Source: Strigops habroptila (taxonomy: Eukaryota; Chordata; Aves; Psittaciformes; Psittacidae). From it: a stretch of DNA of 64,000 nucleotides. The DNA is taken from contig NC_044277.2 in NCBI RefSeq assembly GCF_004027225.2, forward strand, positions 32,538,495 through 32,602,494. Direction: 5' to 3'. The position numbers and the translations under genes are program-made. The notes beneath the pieces are model-generated. The model saw only the letters and a program-made list of their open reading frames with translations, did not search any database and was not told the DNA's origin. Below are positions 55,701 to 64,000 of this stretch, piece after piece (position 1 is the stretch's first letter; each line of letters begins with the position of its first letter).

Positions 55701-58700
55701 ACATGAAAGATCCATGTCTTTATAAAACCCATTTACAGCTTTTTGGAAGAAACACCCTCCAAGAATAGTTAAAAGCCTGCATAATGCTCCAGAGTATTAG
55801 CTTTGCTTTTGGACCACCAGTTTAGCTGACATGAAACAACTAGCTGTATAAAACTTCACACATCTAGACACATTGTTCTATTTAAGTCAGCACTGACTTG
55901 TACCAAAAAAAAAATTGGCTTCAAATCAGCTGATTCAGATGATACCTTATGAATTAAGTACTATTACTTTTAATAGAAGTCCACCCACTGCTGTCAAGCC
56001 AACCTTTTTCTGGGATCATGAAGGGGTAGACAAGGAAAAAAGCTTTGCCAAAAGTGGACAAAAAAGAAAAATGAAAGGCAAAGCAGGACACCAATCTGCA
56101 GGAAGCATACATATGAACAGATCCTCAACCTGGGTGTTGACTGCTCCTTAGAAGCTTAAGCCAAGATTTCAAGGTCCACAGGTCAGATCTAACTATACCT
56201 TCTTGGAGTAATTTTTTCTTTTTATTATTTTTAATTTTAAAGTCACTTCACACTAACATTTGGAGATGAATGAAACTTATGGAAACCCAATCATAGCAAT
56301 ATTAGACTAAGTTTAGTTTTCTATAACACACAGAGGGTGCTTTTAAAAAAGGTTTCTGAACTGTTATAATAAGTGTATGATCTTGGGCCTGAAGGAAGAA
56401 CAGCTGGAGAATTTAGGATCCTCCATATTTTTAATTCATGGTGATGTCATAATTTAGAGTCTTTGGAAACTTTGTCAATTCAGCATTTAAACCACATCAA
56501 TAGCAGTCATTAAATCTAGTGCACATCTCTGTTTGCTTAAGCATCAATTTAACTTTTATGAAGAGAACACGCAGAGCTCTTAGTTGTAAGTAGTCATATG
56601 AGCTTTCTCAGAACATTTCAAGTTGTCTTAAAATACACTTTCAGAGTTTGAAAAGTTTCTAAACACACTATCTTGTGTGCACTGAAGTTAAGGCACTCTC
56701 TCTGCAAGCTTTACAATACATTGGGAAAAGCCGGCTATGCCATTATGTTTCCACAGCACATATTTGAAGGGGCTCCTTTAGGGTTATGAAACAGCTTTTC
56801 TCTTCCACGTTAAAAAAAAAAAATTAAAAAATATCAAGTTTGGGAGGGCCTTCTAAGTTTTGAAAATGAGGCATTTTATAGAATTTTGTTATGAAAAGGT
56901 AAGACAAGCCAAACAAGGCTTAAATTGAAGTATATTTCAGATTGCTTAATCCTTTGATTGTTATGCAAGTGTATTTCATAACCTTATTTGAAGGACCAAA
57001 GAACAGTTTTAGTACTAACAATGGGCTCAGTCTGACAGCTAATGCTAACCCAAGTGTGCATCATGCCCTCCTTCAACACTTTAATTTATGTAACTCCACA
57101 CCACCATGGGTTTAAAAATAAACTACACAGGAAAACAAGGTTGAGATAGAGTAAGATCACATAACTTGTTCTCCTTGATTAGCATCTGCTCTTCACGGAG
57201 ACAATATCACCCCAGAAATCATGGTACAGATTTTCTTACTTCTCCTGGCAGCCCCCAGAGAAAGCTATGAGGACAAATACGCAGGATTCCTGAAAAAGTG
57301 TTCTTGGCTTGATTTCTTGAGAAATCTTTTTTGCCATCCTCCCAGCCTTCAAAAGGAACAATTTGCCTCCAAGGCAATTCAAACAACATTTCCAGCAGGG
57401 GTTTTAAGTATTTTTTTCCAGAAATGTGCAAGTTTGGTATTGCAACTATCATTAAAAGAGCATCTTAAAGCTGTCAACATGCTGGCAGAAGACTATAGAA
57501 GGAAGGCTTAGAAGCCATTCATTAACAGTAACAAACTTTACACAGATTCAGAGGTTATGCTTACAAAGGTTTCATACCCAGGGCTAGAAAACAGGGCAGG
57601 AGACTTGGAACTCTGGGTTATAGGAATATATAGTTGATTTAAAGCTATTTGTTAATAATACCCACCATTCCTGCTAAACAGAAGAGTAAGTTAAAGATAA
57701 GAAACCCTCAAAGCACTGAGCTTGCAAGTGAGGGAGCAATTGCAAATCTCAAGGAGACAGGAATTAAGCAAGAGCAGCTAGTTTCCCAAAATTAACTGAC
57801 AAAAAGGGCAGCAGAATGGAGTTTATAGTTACCCAGAAGTGTGCATGGCAGTTGACCATCATGGTCCTCTCAATAAGCTCGTCAGGACACTCCAGAAGAT
57901 GGTGCCCAGAGACCACACCAGCATTGTTAACCAGGACAGACACTTCGCCAACCTCCTTGCGGACCCTCTCAGCTGTTGAGTAGACATTCTCTCTTTTGCC
58001 CACATCACAGGTGTATGTGTAAACCTGCAAGTTGCAATGGGGCAGCGCATCTTTCTCTCCATCTCCTAAGGAATACGGACAAGAGAACAAAGGGGGGGGG
58101 GATTAAGTTGTTACTTGTATTATGTATTTGACATTCAAACAAGTAGTCGAGTGGAAACAGCAAATACATTTCCACTACAGTAAAACTTCTATTTGCTTTG
58201 GTGTTGCCAAAGTACACATGGACTTGTCTATTTACTATTGCTGCCAAGTGTTTTAAGAAAAGCTGCAGGGTTTAGAGCCGCTGTCGAAGTCCGAGGCTAC
58301 ACGAAGCAGGTCTGTCCGGGGCACGGGGCCGGCCCGGCTGGCAGAGGCACTGACCGGACGCCCGACGGCCCCGCGCCCGCTGGAGTCCAGCCCGGAACCG
58401 CTTTCACCTGCCCGCCGCACGCGAGAATGGCTCCGGGCCGGAGCCCGTCGAGCACGCAGCCCCGGCTAACTCCTGCGCGGCCCGGCAGGTGAAGCGCCAG
58501 GGGCAGCGCCCGGGCCGGGCAGCGGGGGCAGCCCAGGGAGCCCGCCCCGTCAGGCCGCCGCTTACCTCGGGGGGCGCCGGCAGCGGCCGCCTCGGCCATC
58601 TCCCGGTAGATGTGGCGCACCATGCCCGCCGTCTCCTCGTTGCTCTGCGTGTTGATGTCCCATAGCACCAGCAACGCCCGGCGCCGGGCAAACTCCAGGG

Positions 58701-58857
58701 CGAAGAGGCGGCCCAGGCCGCTGCCCGCCCCGGTGATCAGGCACACCTGCCCCGCCACACTCTTCTCCTTGGGCCGCACCAGCCACTTAGCCGCGGCCAG
58801 CACGAAAGCCCACAGCACTCTGAAAGTGACCACGAAGAGCTCCAGCAGGATGTTCAT
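34602..58857 (-). CDS. RDH10: Retinol dehydrogenase 10, six coding exons
   Basis: Membrane-bound short-chain dehydrogenase/reductase that oxidises all-trans-retinol to retinal, the first and limiting step of embryonic retinoic acid synthesis, at the ER and lipid droplets. The CDS joins 58857-58566, 58065-57833, 38708-38610, 37239-37094, 36762-36631 and 34725-34602 (1026 nt, 341 aa, the same length as mammalian RDH10). All junctions are GT/AG and keep frame. Visible parts: N-terminal hydrophobic anchor at about residues 4-22; Rossmann glycine motif TGAGSGLG at 42-49; NNAG at 144-147; catalytic Ser197; Tyr210 and Lys214 in [14 protein letters not shown] at 243-251; and a second hydrophobic stretch near 293-315. 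The start ATG has A at -3 and is the only ATG in the predicted leader. The protein ends NGM, whereas I recall NGI in mammals. It is divergent to RPL7. Identification is from family recognition, not a database search. Confidence 0.97.
34726..36630 (-). other. RDH10: RDH10 intron 5
   Basis: 1905 nt intron bounded by gtaaga and tttttcacag. It contains a 141-codon sense-strand ORF at 35479-35904, discussed separately. No repeats of a known family were recognised. Confidence 0.9.
35479..35904 (-). other. Unassigned 141-codon ORF in RDH10 intron 5
   Basis: Sense-strand ORF starting with a short basic head and a hydrophobic segment (about residues 6-25, ending LSLLWW), like a signal anchor. The rest has no repeat structure and several cysteines, and I do not recognise it. 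It could be a chance ORF, an intronic relic of a retroposed gene, or part of an intron-retaining transcript. Codon use does not stand out. The DNA inside contains two similar stretches beginning agggcctttgat (about 35531 and 35630), which suggests an old local duplication. Confidence 0.15.
36631..36762 (-). CDS. RDH10: RDH10 coding exon 5
   Basis: Residues 257-300 plus two bases of Ser301. It encodes [20 protein letters not shown] and [12 protein letters not shown], the start of the C-terminal hydrophobic segment. The acceptor is tattttag and the donor is AAAAG|gtaaga. Confidence 0.97.
36763..37093 (-). other. RDH10: RDH10 intron 4
   Basis: 331 nt, gtgagt to tattttag. AT-rich, with no further feature seen. 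Confidence 0.92.
37094..37239 (-). CDS. RDH10: RDH10 coding exon 4
   Basis: Residues 209-256 plus two bases of Arg257. It contains the active-site YxxxK (Tyr210, Lys214) and the PYLVDTGMF segment that replaces the usual SDR PG motif. It begins after gcaacacag and ends ATCAG|gtgagt. The frame matches exons 3 and 5. Confidence 0.97.
37240..38609 (-). other. RDH10: RDH10 intron 3
   Basis: 1370 nt, gtttgt to gcaacacag. AT-rich. No repeat family, RNA gene or coding segment recognised. Confidence 0.92.
38610..38708 (-). CDS. RDH10: RDH10 coding exon 3
   Basis: 99 nt, exactly 33 codons (residues 176-208), containing [12 protein letters not shown] with the catalytic Ser197 and ending at GVE. The acceptor is ctttgtag and the donor is GAG|gtttgt. 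The polypyrimidine tract is an unusually long, nearly pure T run (plus-strand A run at 38721-38743). The exon is too short for simple ORF listing and was found by homology to the known protein order. Confidence 0.96.
38721..38743 (-). repeat. Poly-T splice tract before RDH10 exon 3
   Basis: Plus-strand A run (AAATAAAA then a run of about 19 A), on the coding strand a T tract ending 13 nt before the acceptor. It probably acts as the polypyrimidine tract and is length-variable by nature. Confidence 0.7.
40871..40885. repeat. (ACC)5 microsatellite in RDH10 intron 2
   Basis: Five ACC units in a row. Confidence 0.75.
41094..41116. repeat. (AT)/(AC)n microsatellite in RDH10 intron 2
   Basis: ATATAT followed by about nine AC units, next to the unassigned intronic ORF. 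Confidence 0.8.
41211..41501 (-). other. Unassigned 96-codon ORF in RDH10 intron 2
   Basis: Open on the minus strand from a stop at 41543-41541 to TAG at 41211. The ATG frame begins [15 protein letters not shown] and continues with a mixed, helix-like composition ([26 protein letters not shown]). About half of third positions are G or C in an AT-rich intron, which is mildly coding-like. Downstream on the same strand lie a run of 15 A (41016-41002) and an AATAAA (40983-40978), so a retrocopy fragment or an alternative terminal exon is conceivable. I do not recognise the protein. A chance ORF remains the default. Confidence 0.25.
47339..47514 (+). mobile_element. Diverged CR1 3' fragment in RDH10 intron 2
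   Basis: Plus orientation. Matches an older CR1 subfamily: GGTTGCCCAGAGAGGCCACG, TGGAGACACTCAAAAGCCAA, CTGGACACAGCCCTGGGC, GACCTGATGACCTCCAGAGG, ending TTCTGTGATTCT. Contains a G9-A-G5 run at about 47443-47458. Antisense to RDH10. Confidence 0.9.
57833..58065 (-). CDS. RDH10: RDH10 coding exon 2
   Basis: Residues 98-175. It begins after a ccttag acceptor and ends TTCTGG|gtaact. It carries CDVGKRENV, the structural NNAG motif (144-147) and Asn169 of [10 protein letters not shown] run of nine to ten C on the coding strand just upstream of the acceptor serves as part of the polypyrimidine tract. The reading frame continues unbroken from exon 1 through a split Gly98 codon. Confidence 0.96.
58066..58565 (-). 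other. RDH10: RDH10 intron 1
   Basis: 500 nt, gtaag to ccttag. GC-rich at the exon 1 side, where it is still CpG island, then AT-rich. Contains a C9-10 run (plus-strand G run near 58092-58100) shortly before the exon 2 acceptor. Confidence 0.92.
58566..58857 (-). CDS. RDH10: RDH10 coding exon 1
   Basis: Encodes residues 1-97 plus the first base of codon 98: the membrane anchor, the [12 protein letters not shown] linker, the dinucleotide-binding TGAGSGLG loop and Asp67 at the end of beta-2 (LLVLWDIN). It closes with an alanine-rich stretch (EAAAAGAPR) encoded by GC-rich codons containing a NotI-type GCGGCCGC. That stretch lies in a loop where RDH10 proteins vary. The donor reads GAG|gtaag. 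It sits inside the CpG island. Confidence 0.96.
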
Positions 58858-59249
58858 GCTGCCGGACCCCGACCGCGGTGGGGGGGGAACGGACCCGCGC
58901 GTCCCGGCACGGCCGCCCGCGGAGCCGGAGGGGGCGGACGGACGCCGGCGGCGCGGAGCCTCTCCGCGGTGGAGGCGGCTCCTCCTCGTCGCCCGGCTCC
59001 CCCACCTGGGGCCGCCCCTGCCCGGGACCTCCCGCTACGGGCGGGGAGGGAGACAGGCTCCGCTCCCGCTGCTGAAGGTCCCGCTGCGCCGCCTGGGGCC
59101 GGGCTCCCCCTCCCCGGTCCGCTCGTACTCAGAGCCGGGCGGCTCCGCGCCCTGCCTCAGTCACACACACCGAGGAAAGAGCCCGGACTCAGCTCTACCC
59201 GCCCGCCGCCTCCCCGGCCCCGCACGCCCGCGGCCCCGCTACTGGCAGT
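58858..59249 (-). other. RDH10: RDH10 5' untranslated region (predicted)
   Basis: 392 nt from the predicted initiator A at 59249 to the start codon. Very GC-rich and entirely free of ATG on the minus strand. The nearest upstream ATG (59255-59253) falls just outside the predicted start. This supports the chosen initiation codon and start site together. Confidence 0.6.
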
Positions 59250-59272
59250 GAGCATCTTGCTCGCTCGCCCCT

Positions 59273-59279
59273 CTATATA
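59273..59279 (-). promoter_or_regulatory. RDH10: RDH10 TATA box
   Basis: TATATAG on the minus strand within CpG-rich sequence. An initiator-like CTCACTG places its A at 59249, exactly 30 nt downstream, the standard spacing. Upstream of it lie GC-box/Sp-KLF type elements, including a repeated CCCTCCCCCGGGC. Confidence 0.75.
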
Positions 59280-59300
59280 GGGCGGGCCCGGCGGCCGGGC

Positions 59301-59333
59301 CCCTCCCCCGGGCTCTCCAGCCCTCCCCCGGGC
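59301..59333. repeat. 13-bp direct repeat in the RDH10 upstream promoter
   Basis: CCCTCCCCCGGGC occurs at 59301-59313 and 59321-59333, exactly 20 bp apart, 22-54 bp upstream of the TATA box. On the coding strand each reads as a G-rich Sp/KLF-type site. Confidence 0.6.
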
Positions 59334-59507
59334 CGGTCCAGCCCGCCCCGCATTCCAGGGACCCCCCGCCCCGCCGCGGTCCCTCCTCCCCCAGCTCGTC
59401 GGGACGGCCTCGCTCCGCCCCGCCGCCGGGGGCGGGTCCCGCGGCCTCGGGGAGCGGGCCGAGCTGGAGCTCCGAGCTACTTAGGGGCTGGCGGGCCGGC
59501 GGCAGGG

Positions 59508-59564
59508 ACTACGTGTCCCAGGGTCCGCGGCGCCCGGCGCGCCCCCCGCCGCAGCGCCATCTTG
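59508..59564 (+). promoter_or_regulatory. ZNF143-like and YY1 motifs, possible divergent start
   Basis: ACTACGTGTCCCAGGG at 59508-59523 resembles the ZNF143/THAP11 motif (ACTACAATTCCCAG core). GCCATCTTG at 59556-59564 matches YY1. Both are common at start sites of ubiquitous CpG-island promoters. They lie about 260-310 bp upstream of the RDH10 start and could drive a plus-strand divergent RNA. A divergent lncRNA (RDH10-AS1) is known in human. Inference only. Confidence 0.4.
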
Positions 59565-59720
59565 AGGCGGCAGAGGGCGCCTGGCGGAGGCCCGGACTGG
59601 CCGCGGAGCAGCGGCGTGCCTTCCGCTGCCGGAGCGCCAGTTGGAACAGCACGAACGCGGGCCCGAGCACGGAAGCAGCGAGATGCTGGGAGCCGCCGGG
59701 AACCCCACAGGTTCCCCGAA

Positions 59721-60770
59721 GCCTGCGTGTCTTGGGTTTCTCTGCCAGACTGAAGCTGCTGGGGAAACCCCCGATGTTCTGGTTATTTTTGGTCCATCAG
59801 CAAAATACAGAGACTGTTAATATCTAACCAACCACTGATGGAAATGGGAGCTCACAAGTACCAGTGTGTGAAAACTATTTTCTTCCATGGGAGAACAACG
59901 GCAGTTTTCTGTAGATGGGCTCCCTGAGGCCGGCCAGCAGCCAACACCCGGAGCAGCTTAGGGAAGCCGAGGGGATCCCTATGCGGGGCACCCGGACGGG
60001 GAGCCCAGCGTGCCCCTTTGATTGCCTACATGTGGCTGGGCAGGACTCATCCCGTGGCCTGCTGCTGCCTGCCAAAGAGCACTGCTGTGTTCTTCCTTTC
60101 TGCACGGTCTCCTTCCCTGCACATTCTTCCCTGCGCAGCTGCCCACTCTCAGAAGAGCTGTTGGGACTTTTTATTTGTGAACACTGCCTCTCAGGCTTAG
60201 CAGGAATCCAGGTTCTAAAGTTCTGGGAGAAAGTGCAGAAAGCCTTTTCCTTTGGTAGATGTACAATTGTGGCCTTTTATAATGTTTCTAATGAGATCAA
60301 GCAATACAAGTTTCTGTCTTAGCATAAAGCAATGCTATTTGACAAAAATCAGCATTGACACAGCTACCATTCAAATCTAGAGCATTCTTGGTAATGTTCT
60401 CCAGTGCTACCTCTGCGTGCCACGAACAGGCAACAAATAAAACCAGCAAATGCACAGCTCGGTGTCTGTTACCTCCAGCCCAGTGCCCTACACTTTTATT
60501 TTTTATACTGGATAATCCTCTTCTGCCCCAAGTTCCACTAATTTCCCCTCTTCCTGTGCCTAAGTAATGGTGTATCAGGGCCGGAGCCTTGGTGGATGAC
60601 TTTAAGAGCAGAGGTAGGTGCTCACAGGGTCAGGCTTAAAAGCCGCAGTCTGCAGCCTTCAGCAGCCTTCAAAATGAAACACCACTGTGGTGCGAGGGGC
60701 AGCTCAGCTTCCTGAACCGTCCTCCCTTCCCTAGCTACACAATTAGCATTTTTGCATGGTGTATAGTTTT
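59721..60770. other. RDH10/RPL7 divergent intergenic segment
   Basis: About 1 kb between the RDH10 CpG island and the CR1 insertion. Base composition falls to average. ORFs at 59915-60322 and 60355-60567 show no recognisable protein. No repeats or RNA genes recognised. Confidence 0.6.
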
Positions 60771-61254
60771 ACCTGCAGTACTGCGGCCAGCTCTGGGGCC
60801 CCCAACACAAGAAGGACATGGACCTGTTGGAATGAGTCCAGGGGAAGCTATGAAGATGCTCAGAGGGCTGGAGCACCTCTCCTATGGAGACAGGCTGAGA
60901 GAGTTGGGCTTGCTCAGCCTGGAGAAGAGAAGGCTCTGCGGAGACCCCAGAGCAGCTTCCAGTGCCTAAAGAGCAGCTACAAGAAATCTGGAGAGGGACT
61001 TTTTACAAGGACATGTAGTGATAGGACAAGTGGGAATGGGGGAATTTACGTTAGGTATTAGGCAGAAGCTCTTCCCTGTGAGGGTGGTGAGACACTGGCA
61101 CAGGGTGCCCAGAGAAGCTGTGGCAGTGTTCAAGGCCAGGCTGGATGGGGCTTGGAGCAACCTGGTCTAGTGGAAGGTGTCCCTGCCCGTGACAGGGGGT
61201 TGGAACTGGATGATCTTCAAGGTCCCTCCAACCCAAACCAGTCTGGGATTCTAT
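60771..61254 (+). mobile_element. CR1 LINE fragment near the RPL7 promoter
   Basis: 5'-truncated CR1, plus orientation, matching the 3' part of the family: GCCAGCTCTGGGGCCCCCAA, then CTGGAGCACCTCTCCTATG, GACTTTTTACAAGGACATGT and AACCTGGTCTAGTGGAAGG, ending near TCTGGGATTCTAT. It has several internal deletions (for example in the segment after GGGAATGGGG), so it is old. It ends about 350 bp upstream of the RPL7 start. Confidence 0.93.
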
Positions 61255-61549
61255 TTCAGCCAGGGTGGGAAAGCCCATCCCATAGGATTTCAGCGCAGGT
61301 TCTGAGGCTGGAATAGGGGAGGGGAGACTCCTGGCAGCCGCGGCACCGCACGTTTCCACAGCCTCCTGCGGGGAAGGCTATACTGGACAGCGGAGCGGCT
61401 CCCGCCGGCCCGAAATACCGACAGTCCCGGCCCGTGGGGCGGCTCCCGGGCGCTCTTACCTCAGGTGGTCGACGGGCAGCCCGGCACCCGCACGGCGCCC
61501 AGGCACCGCCGCGGGCGCCCGAACCCGGGGTCCTGCTGGTGCCCAGGGC

Positions 61550-61567
61550 CCTGCCTGCGCAGGCAGG
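61550..61567. repeat. 18-bp perfect palindrome CCTGCCTGCGCAGGCAGG
   Basis: Self-complementary over all 18 bases with CTGCGCAG at the centre (NRF1-like half sites). It lies 17 bp before the consensus NRF1 site. Confidence 0.7.
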
Positions 61568-61583
61568 TGGGTTAAGTCCGGCC

Positions 61584-61594
61584 TGCGCATGCGC
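61584..61594. promoter_or_regulatory. NRF1 binding site
   Basis: TGCGCATGCGC is the exact palindromic NRF1 consensus, about 10-15 bp upstream of the likely RPL7 start. NRF1 sites are frequent in TATA-less promoters of growth genes. Confidence 0.7.
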
Positions 61595-61599
61595 CCGCC

Positions 61600-61612
61600 C
61601 TCTCTCTTCCGG
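61600..61612 (+). promoter_or_regulatory. RPL7: RPL7 5'TOP start region with ETS/GABP site
   Basis: CTCTCTCTTCCGG: a C start followed by an uninterrupted pyrimidine tract is the 5'-terminal oligopyrimidine signal of ribosomal protein mRNAs. It confers mTOR-dependent translation. CTTCCGG at 61606-61612 is also an ETS/GABPA core. The leader would be about 20 nt. Confidence 0.7.
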
Positions 61613-61620
61613 CGCTGATC

Positions 61621-64000
<2,380 letters not shown>

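Larger units (their letters stand above)
38709..57832 (-). other. RDH10: RDH10 intron 2 (19.1 kb)
   Basis: Large AT-rich intron, gtaact to ctttgtag. It contains a CR1 fragment at 47339-47514, short simple repeats ((CCA)n at 40871-40885, (AC)n near 41097-41115), an A-tract on the minus strand at 41002-41016, an unexplained minus-strand ORF at 41211-41501, and a possible LTR remnant near 46728. The rest shows no coding or repeat signal I can support. Large introns of developmental genes often hold enhancers, but none can be pinpointed here. Confidence 0.9.
58270..59720. promoter_or_regulatory. CpG island spanning the RDH10 promoter and exon 1
   Basis: About 1.4 kb of very GC-rich, CpG-dense DNA in an otherwise AT-rich region. 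It covers exon 1, the leader, the TATA box and a further 400 bp upstream. The long ORFs on the plus strand here are open only because of base composition. Confidence 0.85.
61255..61600 (+). promoter_or_regulatory. RPL7: RPL7 upstream promoter/CpG island
   Basis: GC content rises sharply from about 61320. The segment contains an 18-bp perfect palindrome (61550-61567) and an NRF1 palindrome (61584-61594) just before the pyrimidine-rich start. The CpG island extends into intron 1 to about 61990. No TATA box, as usual for ribosomal protein genes. Confidence 0.7.

Noticed and set aside
57221-57511. 96-codon plus-strand ORF near RDH10 exon 2
   Set aside because: Opposite strand, with a mirror ORF on the minus strand and no recognisable protein. 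Not an RDH10 exon, since frame and splice sites do not fit.
58610-59251. 213-codon plus-strand ORF and several other long ORFs over RDH10 exon 1
   Set aside because: They lie antisense to a firmly identified exon and CpG island. The openness comes from extreme GC content, and the products are Arg/Pro/Gly-rich without any family signature.

Overview
The window looks like avian nuclear DNA. It contains split vertebrate genes with GT/AG introns, AT-rich non-coding DNA, two CpG-island promoters, and CR1 LINE fragments as almost the only recognisable transposons. The species cannot be fixed from the sequence. There are no bacterial-type operons, no CRISPR array and no tRNA or rRNA genes.

Two genes can be assembled with confidence. 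RDH10 (retinol dehydrogenase 10, minus strand, coding span 34602-58857) has six coding exons totalling 1026 nt. They give 341 residues, the length known for mammalian RDH10, with all short-chain dehydrogenase motifs intact. Its TATA box, initiator and CpG island lie at about 58860-59330, and its best poly(A) signal is at 32938-32943. RPL7 (60S ribosomal protein uL30, plus strand, from 61621) has its promoter and first four exons here and runs off the right edge. RPL7 exon 2 carries a local reading-frame disturbance with a premature stop, which is the most concrete anomaly in the window.

Layout: 1-32.9 kb is intergenic DNA downstream of RDH10, with four CR1 pieces. One of these, at 31019-31965, keeps a long reverse-transcriptase-derived frame. 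32.9-59.3 kb is RDH10, including a 19.1 kb intron 2 that holds one CR1 fragment and an unexplained minus-strand ORF followed by an A-tract. 59.3-61.6 kb is the divergent intergenic segment between RDH10 and RPL7. It carries extra CpG-island promoter motifs (ZNF143-like, YY1), a CR1 insertion ending about 350 bp from the RPL7 start, and an NRF1 palindrome. 61.6-64.0 kb is RPL7.

The head-to-head RPL7/RDH10 order matches the arrangement known from other vertebrates, where STAU2 lies beyond RDH10. No STAU2 exon was recognised in the left 32 kb. The two genes share no pathway: one makes retinal for retinoic acid synthesis, the other is a ribosomal protein. Their pairing is conserved linkage, not a functional operon. 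I found no convincing new multi-gene system. The best leads are the RPL7 exon 2 lesion, a candidate conserved regulatory block near 24.06-24.66 kb, the possible divergent RNA start behind the RDH10 promoter, and two intronic ORFs.
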